Shown here: piece by piece, positions 48,011 to 61,270 of the stretch
How positions within the stretch are numbered: position 1 is the stretch's first letter
How the letters are laid out: each line of letters starts with the position of its first letter
NCBI RefSeq assembly: GCF_001949145.1
Contig: NW_019091387.1
Span: 703,023 to 767,022, forward strand
Direction: 5' to 3'
DNA: 64,000 bases
Source of the DNA: Acanthaster planci
Taxonomy: Eukaryota > Echinodermata > Asteroidea > Valvatida > Acanthasteridae
Translations under genes and position numbers: made by a program
The notes under the pieces: model-generated
The model's database searches: none
The model's input: the letters and a program-made list of their open reading frames with translations, nothing else
What the model was told of the DNA's origin: nothing

Positions 48011-48370
48011 AGTGTCAAGACACCGTGTTTGTGTGAGCACGCATGGCACACATTGTGTGGACCTCTGCACAAAAAAAGTCCACATAATGTAGGGTGCGAT
48101 GGCGTAGTCTGGACTCGCACACGTCCAAACAAAGTCCCCCCCTCTCTGAAAAACAGTTTCAGAGGCTTTTTGGGGTAAAGGTTATCCGTATCAAAATGAG
48201 AAGGAACCGTCCAGGAAATCATCATCAAAAATCCAGCTTGGAGTTATCCTAGTCAGAAAAAAAGAAGCATTTTCCTCAAGTTTCCTTAACCACAGGAGAA
48301 CAAAGGAATGTCCCCACTTAGTATGTAAAACAGATATATGTGTGCTTGTGTATGTACATAGTGCATGTAC
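48011..48370 (-). repeat. Dispersed repeat family, copy in reverse orientation
   Basis: The reverse complement aligns in order with 58700-59025. Shared words include GGACATTCCTTT, GCTGGATTTTTG, the TTTCCT.GAC.GTTCCT region, GTTTTTCAGAGA, TTTGGACGT/TGTGGACGT and a terminal AAGTCCACA-like block. No coding capacity or clear terminal repeats. Confidence 0.55.
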
Positions 48371-51100
48371 GTGTACAGCATGTTTCCACTTTGTGTATGG
48401 CGCTCCGCACACGTAGTACACTGGGTGAGGTGCGGTACCGCTCGGTCTGGTAGTGATATCGTTATTTGCTGTACGGTGGATTTCGACTGTAGTTACGTTG
48501 ATGCTTGGGCGAAGGCGTATCGCATTATTTGTATTTTCAGTGCTGTTTTTGCACGGGTTATTACAACCCCCTTTCTTATAGAAAAGTTGCTCTCAGCAGG
48601 GTTGGTAGAAAAAAAGGCTTTCTTTCGAGGTCGGGAGCCAAAAAAGGGTCCATTGGAATGAAACCATGGAATTTTAAAGGATGTCTTAATGGGTAGCCAA
48701 AGTTTACAGAGCTTTCACCCTTGGTTGGCAACATCGTTTGCCTCAAAATGAACATTTTACTTCATCAGGGTTGATAATGGAGCATGGTCGTGTGCTAGTA
48801 AGTCAAATTATTTATTACACAGTGTTTTACTATCTAATTGAATTTTAACCCTTCAGCAGGGTTTTTGTACTCACGGCCAGCCATAGTTTTGCGAACCACT
48901 GACTGTCAGAAAATTCACGTGTGACGTTAAACAGGAAGGCCTCTTTAAAGGCAAAATCCTCTCTTCTGTGGCTTTTATTCTCAATTTTAAATGTTCACAT
49001 CGTTCAACCCTTGCCGTTGCCCGGAACACTGAAATTCAAAGCAGTTGAAAATATGTGCATCAAGATCTCAGTGTGAATATCATGTGCCGTGAAGAGAGTA
49101 CCGTAAGTAGCCATCATCAGGAATCCATGTGAAGCACCTTAGTAAGGTAAGACTGATGGTAATTTTCCTGTTGTTAATGGAGGACGACCGGCACTTCTGG
49201 ACAATTGTGATTTAGTAAATTACGCAGACAAACAACTCTGACTTTTAATTAATAAGGCGCGCCGTTTCGGAGGCAGTACTACCTCTCATTTATTAGGGAT
49301 GTCCGTAACTGCGAGAGGGGGAGTCGAGATGACGGTAAACTCGCTTACATAATTAGTCATGCTCGTTCGAGAAATACTCGAGGTAATGCACGCAGTGCTC
49401 ACATAAAGCTGTATTAAGAAAGTCAAGCAACACGGCTATACATTCACATCTCATAATGAAATAGGTCCTTCGGAGCTCTGGGTGTAATTTAAAGGACGAG
49501 CGCCGGCAGTGACTCTTGTAATTATCTGGGTTAAGTCTATTCGAGGAAGCCACTGAGACCAGGTCTCATTGGGGTTACGGCAATATGTGCCATTTGGGTG
49601 ATTGAAACACACCGCCGTCATTGCCTTACCCAGCCCTCCTGCGAGTCAGTGAGGGGATACACCGGCCTCGTTTTTGAGCGGATATTCCGAGCATCATGGC
49701 TGATTTCCCTGGAGTCTCAGCATCCGGTATAGTTCTGGCTCCGTTTACCCGGCAAGTTTACAATGTTGCTGCGCGAGGCCAAGGCATTTGAACAGGGACT
49801 ATCCGAGACGTGACTTCACGACAGCGACCGACTCTTCCTGTTTTTGCTTTGCGTGGAGAGGCGGTCCTTTGATGCCTAAACCTTTCAGCGGAATGAAACA
49901 TCTTCAAAAGAGAACTCCAGGGTGCAGGTCGTTGATTGTTACCGTTTCAGGCTTGTGGAGGTGCAAATCGAAGCTGGACTCTGGTCAGGTCCCTTCCAGG
50001 TCTCTTGTGGCGTATTAGATATGCACAAAGAAGTGGGCAAGCAAATAAGCCCAAACAGCCTAGGCCGACCAAACCGAGACGTGAATATTAACTTAAAGAT
50101 CTGCTGCAAGTTGTGTGGCCCATAAATTTGACGGTTTGTAGGAAGGTAGGATTGAAGCCATGACCGGAACTGCGAGCTTGTTTGTGTCTTCGTGGAACCT
50201 TAATAAAATTGGCATTTATAATAAACGTTCTTTTGCAAAGTGGGGCTACATGGTAGCACCTCCTTCGAAAATCCTGTCTTCCGGAACTTTTTTCAGGCAG
50301 AAATGATCAAGCTGGGATGAAAATGCCTCTGGATATCTGATTACTCAACAAATAAATGTTCAAGGATGGATCTAGAAGAAGATCTTTGGGAGTCCTAACC
50401 TCTTTGGGGGGAGGGGTTGCAGTTTTTATGCCCCTTTTTTTTTAAAAAAAGGTCATAAAACCTTATTTTCTTTTAAGAGACACTGGACTTTTCAAACCTG
50501 GTTTACTACTGTCTGTCTGACGACAGTTGACAACTTGGGAGCACTGTCTCAGAAGTTGAATGCTGAACTAAAACAAAAGGAGGGAGAACTTTATCTTTCA
50601 TAGAGCATAATGGAAGTAAAAAAATCCAGCCTGTGGACATAAAAGTACAGATACAACACACATTGATTCCGTTTTAAAATATATTCATAAATACCTCAGA
50701 CAGTCTCCCCTGCAACTTGACTATGTATTTACATTTGAAAATACCTGCTGAGCAGTAATAATGCCCGCTGCGTAAATCCCGCGATGGTACCTGGATACGG
50801 GACAATTTAATCGATTATGGTCGGCAAGAGTCTGTGTGTACGCGGCTCGCCTCACCCGCGCCAAGTCTATTTAAGGAGATTCTTTTGGACTAATTGCACA
50901 AGGAATATACCATAAAATGGACGGGGGTGTTCGGGGAAATAAAAGTAAAATGCTACAACAAAGTCGTTTGAAATCCATCATAATTGTCTTCTTTTAACTC
51001 TTTGACGAAAAAAAGTATTTATGAATGGGAAATAACATATACTTGGCTAAACGCTGATAATGCCCCCACCTGCGACTCGGCGTTAGTCGGATTTAGTCTC
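48371..51100. other. Spacer; no gene seen
   Basis: Short chance ORFs only. A somewhat GC-richer stretch lies around 49250-49900 without recognisable exon. Confidence 0.4.
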
Positions 51101-51107
51101 CTAAGCC

Positions 51108-51131
51108 GGTCTTAAACGCACGTTTAAGACC
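51108..51131. repeat. Near-perfect palindrome with 11-bp arms
   Basis: GGTCTTAAACG and CGTTTAAGACC flank two bases (CA). It lies in otherwise featureless sequence and could form a tight hairpin. Confidence 0.7.
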
Positions 51132-51673
51132 AGCCAAGCGCATATTTATTCCCTTAGTAGACCTTGGCCTTCTAACGGCAGTTAAGCGTAACCTCTGTAA
51201 TGACTATAAAATTTCACGAAGATAATGAATAATTTTGCTCAGTTGTACGCTGTTGAAACCGTTCATACCTTGTTCGTGCACCTCTTGAACAATTCCATTT
51301 CTTAAAACTATCAAGCAGTCTGGCATTCTTTGCTAAAATCCTATGGCACGATGGTCGTAATAGAAATACATTAACTTAAAACCCCTGTATCAGAAGATAC
51401 GTTACCTCACTGTTTGCGCTACGTTACATCGTTAGGCGAGGCTGACCTGAACAAAAAAAACCTGAAAGCAAGTTGCAGCACGCGATGAATGCCGTAATGG
51501 TCTGAACCGACGTCCACCGTTAACACCTGACAAGGCATGTGTAACTCACAGCACATCGCCCGTTTTGCTGGTGGGGAAAACATTGTCTAAGAAAACACCA
51601 AAAAGGGAAGGACGGGAACAGCAGCCAAGTCTTTTCCACCTCTGTGAAAACTAGGTTAAAAGCGTATTAAGTT

Positions 51674-52195
51674 ATGATGCCCTGGGAGCTTTATACCCGC
51701 TCTACTTCTGCACAAAGTCAACGCAGCCGAGGCAAAGCGGGTAAACACAAAGTTAATATCGGCGCAATCTGGGGCAGGGTAGCAGTTTTTGATGGGAGAA
51801 CGCTATTCAGGATGAAAAGACGGCGCACGTTGGCCTGCGGTCAAAAATTGACTGATGCGTCATTAATTGACAGTGTTGTGAAACACTGTCCCGTAGGCAT
51901 GGCACACCAGGACAAAAGCCGACCGCATCAATTTGTAGGATGCCCAACGCAGGACAAACCAGCCAATCTCTTTGATGGCAGGGTTCCATTAGTGTCTTCC
52001 TGCAACATCGTCGAGGGCTTTCTTTCGAGAATGTTCTTTTCCCGAAAAGTTAATATTTTCGATCTGATTATACGCCAGAAAAGTCCTATGATGCACAATC
52101 AGCTGATCTTTTTTAAAATTAAAACCTGCAACATTTCTAAAATAATATCGATATCTAAGAGGAAAAAAAAGTTCAAAATAGATAAACGTAATTAA
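51674..52195 (+). CDS. Hypothetical ORF, 173 codons, doubtful
   Basis: An uninterrupted frame from ATG to TAA. The product has no signal peptide, no repeated cysteine pattern and no family I recognise. Its C-terminal third is very lysine- and isoleucine-rich (SKRKKKFKIDKRN), as expected from AT-rich non-coding DNA. Length alone is only slightly above what chance allows in 64 kb. Confidence 0.12.
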   Translation: MMPWELYTRSTSAQSQRSRGKAGKHKVNIGAIWGRVAVFDGRTLFRMKRRRTLACGQKLTDASLIDSVVKHCPVGMAHQDKSRPHQFVGCPTQDKPANLFDGRVPLVSSCNIVEGFLSRMFFSRKVNIFDLIIRQKSPMMHNQLIFFKIKTCNISKIISISKRKKKFKIDKRN

Positions 52196-52684
52196 AATTG
52201 GACAGAGAGCAAAGTGGGCTGATGATCATCTTTTATAAAAAAAACAAAACCAAAAACCTATAAAACAAAAATAGGTATGAATTAGCTCAGAATACTTGGT
52301 CATAAGGGCTTGTATTGGTGTTTAATAGTCAGGTACACAAAGTCCTTTTACAGGCTGTGGGTCTGCAATATAAGCTTTACCGTGCCCTTACTGAAAGAAG
52401 GTTACTGCGAGAAAATGATCATTGGCCAAGTTGCGGTAAGTGGGAGTCCAACCTTTGACATCTTCAGTTCGATTTTTCGGATAACGGGAAAACTCGATAC
52501 CGAATACACCAAATCTGACTTAACTTTCATCGTTTCTGGTATTAAATACTAAGCCACAATTAAAAAAAAACTTTAAATGACTTAAATGTCGATCACAAAG
52601 GGGAAACTGATATCAAACGGCACCGTAAGGTCGATTTTCAGCCTGCCCAATAAGACATGTAAAGGGCCGATCCCGTTCAAAATG

Positions 52685-53224
52685 TCAAGTCAACGGGATC
52701 CGAGCCCACCTCAATATGTGCCGTCCTTTGTAGGCTTTCAAATTATACGTCACATCCATGACTGAAAAAAAATTACGAATCTTTTGTTGGTGGTCACGAA
52801 AATGCCCCTTCCTTTTTGGTCGTCCTGATTGATCAACTCGGCAGCTGTTATGACAGTAAGAAACGAGGAGCATTTTGCTGGTGAATTCCGGCGATGCCGA
52901 GCCATCGATTCCATTATTTCCCGCCTCGGGCATTACGAGGGGCAACACAGGCTCTCCTTCTAAGTCTTTAAAGTGCCTGCGATATAAAATTACACAAGGA
53001 ACCAATGATGTACTTTTATGATCTACGAAAACTAATAGCAACCCCTGATCAGTGGCTCTTTTGACGTCACGTGATGTCCATTTAGGAACACATTTCAAAC
53101 AAAAGAAACCCCAACTTTTCTTCCGAGGATAAACTTTGAAAAGAATCACTTGCCCTCGGTATGGCACTAAAAATATTACAAATTTACAAAAGAAAATGAA
53201 ATTTGTCACAGCGAGAACATCCAC
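52685..53224 (-). CDS. Hypothetical ORF, 179 codons, doubtful
   Basis: The longest gap-free frame in the window, on the minus strand. It starts MDVLAVTNFIFFCKFVIFLV, a hydrophobic stretch resembling a signal anchor, and continues with mixed charged sequence (KCVPKWTSRDVKRATDQG). No domain recognised and no splice-linked neighbour identified. May be chance. Confidence 0.18.
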   Translation of the reverse strand: MDVLAVTNFIFFCKFVIFLVPYRGQVILFKVYPRKKSWGFFCLKCVPKWTSRDVKRATDQGLLLVFVDHKSTSLVPCVILYRRHFKDLEGEPVLPLVMPEAGNNGIDGSASPEFTSKMLLVSYCHNSCRVDQSGRPKRKGHFRDHQQKIRNFFSVMDVTYNLKAYKGRHILRWARIPLT

Positions 53225-56200
53225 GATTCTAGCAAATTTTGAAGCTTAGAAAAGATGTAACACTAGTTTTACCTCAGCGGCATTGAAATGCCTTTAAAAT
53301 TTCTAAAAACGAAAGCACGGACGAATGAGGTACAAGGTGCGTGTGATGGGACAGCATTGAAAATAAACATCAGTTCACGGGTCTTTAATGTTGCGGATGA
53401 ATTTTACTCCTGGGTTGATCGATGACAACGCCTTGCTTTCCAGCAAATAAAAATAATGAAGCTTCAAATATGCCTGGGGGGACAACCTTTTTCCCTCTAA
53501 AAAGATTAACTCGATGCTTACGTGCCACACGCAATGTCATGTAACCTCTTCTCCAAATGTCGCCATTTTTCTGCCTTTTACTCGTTTGGTAAAGTACAAC
53601 TGTACATTTTTCATTGTAATTCAAAATCAAAGAAGTTGAGCACCTCGACTTCTTCACTGTGGAAGCTAATATGTCTACAATATCGCAAAGTAATGTTAAC
53701 AATTTTTTTAAGTTTGGGTTTCCAACTTGGTTTTAATTAATTATGAATTGGTAAAAGAAGGTCTAGAAAGAATATTAAGGAAACCTTGGCCATCAAACCA
53801 TGAAATCACGTCTTGTAGTGTGTCCAGTTGGTCGAAGTTGTTCGACAGTATTTACACAGTACTCTGGTGTGACGCGTAGTTTAAAAACTTAATGTCATGA
53901 AAGGCACAAAATTGCCAATGCACAAAATTTTGTAGCACCACTACTGGTGTTTTCGACAAATGTTTCCATCTCACTAAAATACTGAAGTCATTACACTGTA
54001 CAGGCACTGCAGTTACCAACAACATTCGGAAATAATGAGACTACTTGGGGGGTCCAAAATTAGGTCTTGTGTTGCTTTCTAAGACGTATGGAGTTGGACT
54101 CTCACTCTGCGATGACTCATTCCCTAAATCAAAGGCTATACAACTGTGTGTCTGTCAAAAGCTATTGTCCGAACAAGCCGCGTGTGCGGGCGACGGATTC
54201 TATGATTGCCAACCAACTGTGGGACAATACCGCCCTCAAGCGACAAAGTGAAATGTTGTGGCCTGTCTGAGTACGATGGGGGTTTCCGCACCAACGTATT
54301 TCATGTGTGTCACTTAGTAGTGCTGTTCTCGTTTGTACGTTTATTGGTAAGGACAGTCTCTCCTTTCAAGTTTTCTTTTTTATCCATTGGAACTACTTAG
54401 GAGGGAATCAGAGTTAGTGTCAGATTCTTGATTTCTGTACGTGGGTTTAATTAAAAGCATTCGCACTGCAAAACCTCTGGTGTTAAAAACAACACTTTTG
54501 GGGTTATCAGATAACACCACCAAACTGTGTTCCCTTTAACACCGCCAGCGTTTTTTTAAACACCTGCAAGTGTAACAATACACTGGAGGGTGTTAAAAGG
54601 AACGCCACTGGCAGTTTTCAAATAACACCAAAAAGTTGAACACCGGTGAAACAGTGTTGGAATGGTCCTCTTATACCACCGGTTTTTTTGGTAGTGCGCG
54701 AAAAACTCCAATAGTCAATTTAAGTTTTAGAATACCTTTAGCCTTTGCGTTCTTAGGCGCGTGGGCAATAAAATTACACATAGAGAACTTCTTTCTTGGA
54801 ATATAAAGGACGATTTGGGACACTGTATCGAAGTACTTGTGCATGTTAAAGAACTGTAAAGATACAATTTAGAGATTACCCTCACGGACGAAGGTGAGGC
54901 CTCGTTTGCAGAGTGCCCCCACAGAAACCCGCCAGAAAGACGAAAATGTTTGCAACAGTGTGCTTCTCTGAATATCTGAATACAGAGATTAGGTTGCTTT
55001 TTTGCCTGTTTCCGCTAGGGATGTTTACGCTGTAGACATAATTAATTTAATGCATTTAACTCTCTCAGAAAGACCCATTTGGATAGTTTGAATTATTTCG
55101 GATTTTCATCTTGCCAAGTACCTCAAAACTAAAGCACAACCGAACAAAAAAGTAGAAAAAAATCGTTAAGATGTATAATTTAATCCTGATTGCAACATTA
55201 GGAAGGGAAGTTTCGTTTTTTTAAAGGCTGCACAAATGGAAACGCCACTTTTAGATTTTGTTTCGGTATTCCAAAAAGTAATTGAAGGATTACTTTCTGA
55301 GAATATTTATCACTGCTACAGTCTTGGCGTCACGTCTTCTCCCTGGTAAAACCGTCAACGTCTCCTTTTCCTTTTGAATATAAACGCCTCCTCTCCAAAC
55401 GCGTGTAACACGCCTACCAATTTTGGCTTTCTCTCTTTGCCCGCTGTAGCAGCTCTGGAACTTTGAGTTACATTTAATAGACGGGCTTGTCATCTAATTT
55501 AAAGTCCGTCACTCGTAAAACCAGTTCACGGTTTGGAAGGCCCGCCTGTCTGCAAATTGTTTACCCGTCTAGGCACACTTATGAGCCCGTCTCTGGAAGG
55601 CATTGCGAGTTTAATCTCATATTACAGTTTAAGTTCAATTGTCATCTCTGCCGTGCATGTCGTTCGCTAATTTGTTGATTCCCTCCCAAATCATCGAAGA
55701 ACCAGTTCACCCTGCCGAAATGCCCTTCATAATTATTAAATTAAACGTGCAAGAAATATTTAATTTATGAAGCGAAAAATATGTCAAAAAGCCCCTTCAG
55801 CTTGCAATATGAGTTGATGATTTCCTTATCAGATATGCCATTAATCAGTCCTAGGCATTTTTTTATCTTGACTGCACTTCGTCTATTGTAGCTGGAAATT
55901 TTACTAGTCTAGTGTAGTAGTTTTCGTCAATAACCTTTTGCTTCAATATATGCAGGTAAGTACGCGTCGCAGAGGGTGTTAAGGCAAGAGACCAAGCTCG
56001 CCACTCGAAGGGAAAAGGAAAATAGAAAGAAACGAAAAGAGAAGTGAAAGAACCAAAGGGGGGAGGGATAAAATCATGAGTAAACCGTCAATGGTTTATC
56101 AGTTCGTGCCAATGGGTGCTATGCCCTCCCCGAAAGAACCTCCTGTCTTCGGTACAAATCCTGGCGACTCTCATTCACGGGCATAGTCCAATGCCAGGGG

Positions 56201-58690
56201 AAATGTGACAAGACTCGCATCACAACGACTGCCGGTCCACGTCTCCCATAAGCTTGCATGTTTGAAGGAACCACTTCCCTTCGGGCAGACACCAATGGCC
56301 CACGATTTGCACGTTGGTGGTAGACTTACGCCGCTCCTTATTTAATTGTACATGCATCGAGGATGCAGGTACAATGTTCTAGTCACTCATCACTCTAGAT
56401 ATAAATATTTCCAATATGGAGGAGAGAATCAGACAATTGACCTAGCCCTTTATTATTATTTTTTTATTTTTTGTTGCTGCGGGTACTTGTGCCATTGGTT
56501 CTGGTACACAACTTCAAATGCTAATGCGGCTGTTACGAACGTGCTGGATTTGAAAAGTGGGAAGTGTCGCATGCCGTCCGGCGCGTGCACTACTGACGCT
56601 GTGGCGTATGATGATGCACCGCGCAGTTTCTAAGATCGTCATGTCAAATTTGGCTCCAGGTCTTTACTTTACTCACTGCTGTAGTGTACGTCAGAAGCTC
56701 CCAGGTCATTTTGCTGGCTGATAAATCTGTCGCACACTGGGCGATTCCTTGAGACTTTGCATGCAATCGCATAACGGGGAAAAGGAAACAGTTACAAAAT
56801 GTCTGATTTGTACACGTTCTAAATCTAAGAGATGGGGCAGTGCAAAGGATTACGGGACATGTGGTTTAAAGAGTGCAGAGGATCGAACACTGATCTCCCT
56901 AAATTTCATTTAATTCGTCTTGGCTTTGGGGTCACCTTCAAACAGCTGCTCGGGACATCTATGGTGAAATAGGATAAACAGTTTCCTTTTTAGTAGAATA
57001 TTTTGGAGAGCATTGGGCTGATACTTCGATAAGTCCAGCGTAGGCCTACTCTTTACTGAAACACTCCTCGGTCTGTTTTCTTTTTCTTAAAAATGGTCGC
57101 GAGAAAGTAGCATCAGGCAGGTGTTATGCACATCGACAAATCGGCATGGCCGCTGGGTAATCACTCAATGTCGAATGCTCCCTTAATTTGGGTCCGCAGA
57201 AGAGAGGTCTCTTGCAATAACAGAGTTATCATCACTCCACTGAGTCATAAGGCCAGACCCCTAACGACAATTATTCTCCACCTGTAGCACACGTTACCGA
57301 GTAAGACCCTATCTGTGCCACGGGTGGACGTAAATGCCACTAGGCTGAAATTCTCCTGAGACCAATTTGGGAACGATGCCACAAGGGCGGTACAGAGCAA
57401 TATCCATGTACATATATAGGACCCATCACACATGACCTGTGATCGGTGCTGACCAATTACAGTCCACAAAGGTCACGAGAGACAGGTGCTTGCAACAACA
57501 GAGAGAGCTGAGATTTGATTTCTTTTCAGGGAGAGGGGGAGGAAACAGAGCAGGGAAGAGTATGAAGACGTTTTTGCTCGATGAAGTCACGTCAATAGCC
57601 CACAACACGGAGGATTACATTCGGCACAAAGTTTAATATTTGCGGGGGGAGGAGGCTGGTGGGCTTCGTGCTAGAAAAGAGAATGACTGCTTCCAGCGCT
57701 GTGGTGGCGTACATATAGTCGCCGAGACAGAGAGGAAGCTAGGCACTGGGTGACGCTGTGATGCCCAGACATGAATGACTTCCCGGGGATTGCCTCCACG
57801 ACTTGAAAATTACCCGCTAAAGTGGGGATTTACCGTCCTATTGACAAAGCTTAGCTGTGGCACGCTGCGGCGTGCTTGCCTAATTCTCTCCTGCGTCACT
57901 GGGCGCATCAGCCACGTTCCATTTTCGCTCCTTCAAGACCCGGGATATGAATGTAAAAGTGAGGTCCTTTAAAAACCGCAAAGTGCTTCCCCGGGTCGTG
58001 TCGTCTTCATCAGGCAGATGATCTCACTCCCTTCAATTTTGATTGCGAATGATGACAGACGGAACACCGACGAGGCCACAAAGAGAAATCCGAAGTTTGA
58101 GTGAGCCGGCACGCAAACTGGGGTAATGAACTACCAGATTCAGAAATTAATGCATTCTATCTCGTTTGTGGTACTGCTTAAAATGTTCAACCTCATTTCT
58201 CCCAATTAGTTTAATACTGGCTGCATGACACCAGGAAAATTGATTCCATCTTATCTTCAAGGAGGAAAAATTGAAGACATGTCCGGGATGACTGGCTACG
58301 GCTTGAATTAAGGCGCAAGTCTATTGGAAATGGCTACAGCCGCTAGGTAGTGGTTTCTACACGCGTACAGATTACTTCAAACCTTTGTCAAGGGAGTCGG
58401 ACACGGTCTGTAATAGGCGCAATACTTTGGGGGCTTCTGCCAGCCAAGTAGACAGATACGAGATCCACTAAGGCCCATCTCATGGAATTTTAACCAATCA
58501 CAGTCGATATCATGGTCCTACACGCACACAAGTGTGTATTTGCCTGCAACTGGGGACCCCCTATTGTTCCTATTTTGTTTGTACTTTAACTTTTTTAGAA
58601 GACCACCCATATGTTTTGTATACAGTTGTCAATCGGGGACCCTCTGTCAATCGGGGATCTTATTGTCCTCTATTGTTCAGGGTCCCCAAT
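53225..58690. other. Spacer; apart from the fold-back block no gene seen
   Basis: Chance ORFs below 110 codons without domain signatures. A purine-rich tract occurs near 55985-56070. Confidence 0.4.
54465..54695. repeat. TAACACC/GGTGTTA fold-back repeat block
   Basis: Over about 230 nt the heptamer GGTGTTA and its complement TAACACC, or close variants, alternate many times (for example near 54479, 54513, 54537, 54568, 54592, 54625, 54640). The block can fold extensively on itself. It ends near TTTTGGTAGTGCGCG. Likely a palindromic non-autonomous element. Confidence 0.5.
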
Positions 58691-58698
58691 TGAATGCA

Positions 58699-60087
58699 GA
58701 AACAAACTCACTCACACACACACGTACCTTACATACCTACTGTGGACATTCCTTTCTTTTCGTGCAGTCGAGAAAACTCAGTGAAAATACTGGAAACACG
58801 ATTTTCAGCTGGATTTTTGTAAAAGGTTTCCTTGACTGTTCCTCTTCCTTTTACAAGTGACCCCTACTCCAAAATGCCGCTAAACTTCTTTTTCAGAGAA
58901 GGGGAAACGTCCTGTGGACGTAAAGTCAACAGAACGTCTTCCTTTTCTGCATCCTGTGGACATCTTTTGTTCACAAGTCCACACTAGGTAAGGTTAGCGC
59001 ACGTACATGTACGGTAGGCGTTCATTTCCACCTGCTTCATACACGTGCACGGACTACTGATTACGAGCATTAATTTGTTAATAAGTTACCTTTGCGCTTT
59101 TCTAGGTCGAACAGTTGCGTTACAACACCACAGGCTTTTGTTTTAATTTTACGAGATTGGCTGATCTTGGGTATAAAATTAACTGATCCTTACATTCCAC
59201 TGACTTGTTTCATGTTTTCCGTCAACTGCTTTGAGAAAAATGGAGAAAAACACAGCGCCGCGTTTTTAACGGTCAAATAGAAAATATTAGAATTTGTCTT
59301 ACGCATAACTCATGGACTACAGGACGTTCAGTAATTCGTTGTGAGTGAGCAAACCACGCACACGCAGGGTAGCAGGTGCTCTTCCCCTTTAACTCTCAAA
59401 GAGCCGGGTTATTTTGACCCATCTCACAGTGGGGGGGGATTCCACCCCTACGAACACGGCTGTGCCACACTGATTTTTGTAAAACTTGGCTTGCGTATAC
59501 AGACACTCCTTATCATTACAAAATGTGAAGTTTGAACTAAATCAGACAGATACGTGCCTTTGCGTGCATTGAGCACCGCAGTGGAAAAAGCATACACTTT
59601 TGACCCGTCTAGGAAAAATGCGCACTGCGTGAGAAGGGTACGTACGATGTTTGTAAAAACGGTATCAAACTGATCGGAAAGAATTATGTTACAAATTCTG
59701 AAAGGTTCTACTTCTGAAACAAAAATGCACAGCAGCCATATCGGAAAAGAATGTTGAGGGAAGGGGGTTTCGTCCCCAGCTCTTTTAGGGTTAAAAAGAT
59801 CACTTTTCCACGGCCAAGAGTAGGCCTACCTTTGAGTAGAGTGCTACTTCCACGATGTAGCACTGCGGATTCATTTAAAAAAAAGAAAAGCGAAATGAAA
59901 CAGAAGGGGGGAGGGGCACTTCATTGAGCAGTGAAATTACTGCAGTCGACTGGTGGAGGAGTACATGCATGTTAAAACTATATCCTGTACGAATACAGGT
60001 CTAAAGGCGCCTATCCATACGTACTTTTTTGGCTGCGTTGCTGAAAAGGCGATGCGTTCATACGTTTCACTTTGGGGGACACAAAAG
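58699..60087 (+). repeat. Direct duplication, unit 1
   Basis: Starts GAAACAAACTCACTCACACA-like and ends ATACGTTTCACTTTGGGGGAC. Nearly every block recurs in the same order in 60089-61220. Unit 1 has an extra ~170 nt (about 58862-59033) and another insertion around 59250-59390 that unit 2 lacks. Its first 300 nt are a copy of the dispersed family seen at 48011-48370. Confidence 0.85.
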
Positions 60088-60088
60088 N
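60088..60088. other. Single N at the duplication junction
   Basis: One undetermined base exactly between the end of unit 1 and the start of unit 2, a sign of a joined contig edge. Confidence 0.9.
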
Positions 60089-61220
60089 GAAACAAACTCA
60101 CTCACACACACACGTACCTTACATACCTACTGTGGAAATTCCTTTCTTTTCGTGCAGTCGAGAAAACTCAGTGAAAATACTGGTTTTTCTTGAACTGGAA
60201 ACACGATTTTCAGCTGGATTTTTGTAGGAGGTTTCCTTGACTGTTCCTCTTCCTTTTACAAGTGACCCCTACTGCTTCATACACGTGCACGGACTACTGA
60301 TTACGAGCATTAATTTGTTAATAAGTTACCTTTGCGCTTTTTCTAAGTCGAACAGTTGCGTTACAACACCACTGGATTTTGTTTTAATTTTACGAGATTG
60401 GCTGATTTTGGGTATAAAATTGACTGATAGTTACATTCCACTGACTTGTTTCATGTTTTCCGTCAACTGCTTTGAGAAAAATGGAGAAAATAACTATCAA
60501 AGAGCCGGGTTATTTTGACCCCTCACAGTGGGGGGGGGGTAGAATTCCGCCCCTACGAGCACGGCTGTGCCACACTGATTTTTGTAAAATTTGGCTTGCA
60601 TATACAGACACTCCTTATCATTACAAAATGTGAAGTTTGAACTCAATCAGTCATATGATTTTTTGGTTGTTATGGTCATTTGACGTTCGTGGATACGTGC
60701 CTTCGCGTGCATTGAGCACCGCAGTGGAAAAGGCATACACTGTTGGCTGACCCGTCTAGGAAAAATGCGCAATGCGTGAGAAGGGTATGTACGATGTTTG
60801 CAAAAACGGTATCAAACTGATCGGAAAGAATTACGTTACAAATTCTGAAAGGTTCTACTTCTGAAACAAAAATGCACAGCAGCCATATCGGAAAAGAATG
60901 TTGAGGGAAGGGGGTTTCGTCCCCAGCTCTTTTAGGGTTAAAAAGATCACTTTTCCACGGCCAAGAGTAGGCCTACCTTTGAGTAGAGTGCTACTTCCAC
61001 GATGTAGCACTGCGGATTCATTTTAAAAAAAAAGAAAAGCGAAATGAGACAGAAGGGGGGAGGGGCACTTCATTGAGCAGTGAAATTACTGCAGTCGACT
61101 GGTGCATGCATGTTAAAACTATATCCTGTACGAATACAGGTCTAAAGGCGCCTATCCATACGTACTTTTTTGGCTGCGTTGCGTAAAGGCGATGCGTTCA
61201 TACGTTTCACTTTGGGGGAC
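60089..61220 (+). repeat. Direct duplication, unit 2
   Basis: Repeats unit 1 with small substitutions and indels, for example an added TTTTTCTTGAAC near 60182 and an added block near 60655-60690. The shared end ATGCGTTCATACGTTTCACT is followed by unique sequence from about 61225. Confidence 0.85.
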
Positions 61221-61270
61221 AAAAAAAATCAACACCATTGGCATAACACACGTGTGCGTTGGGTTCGGCC

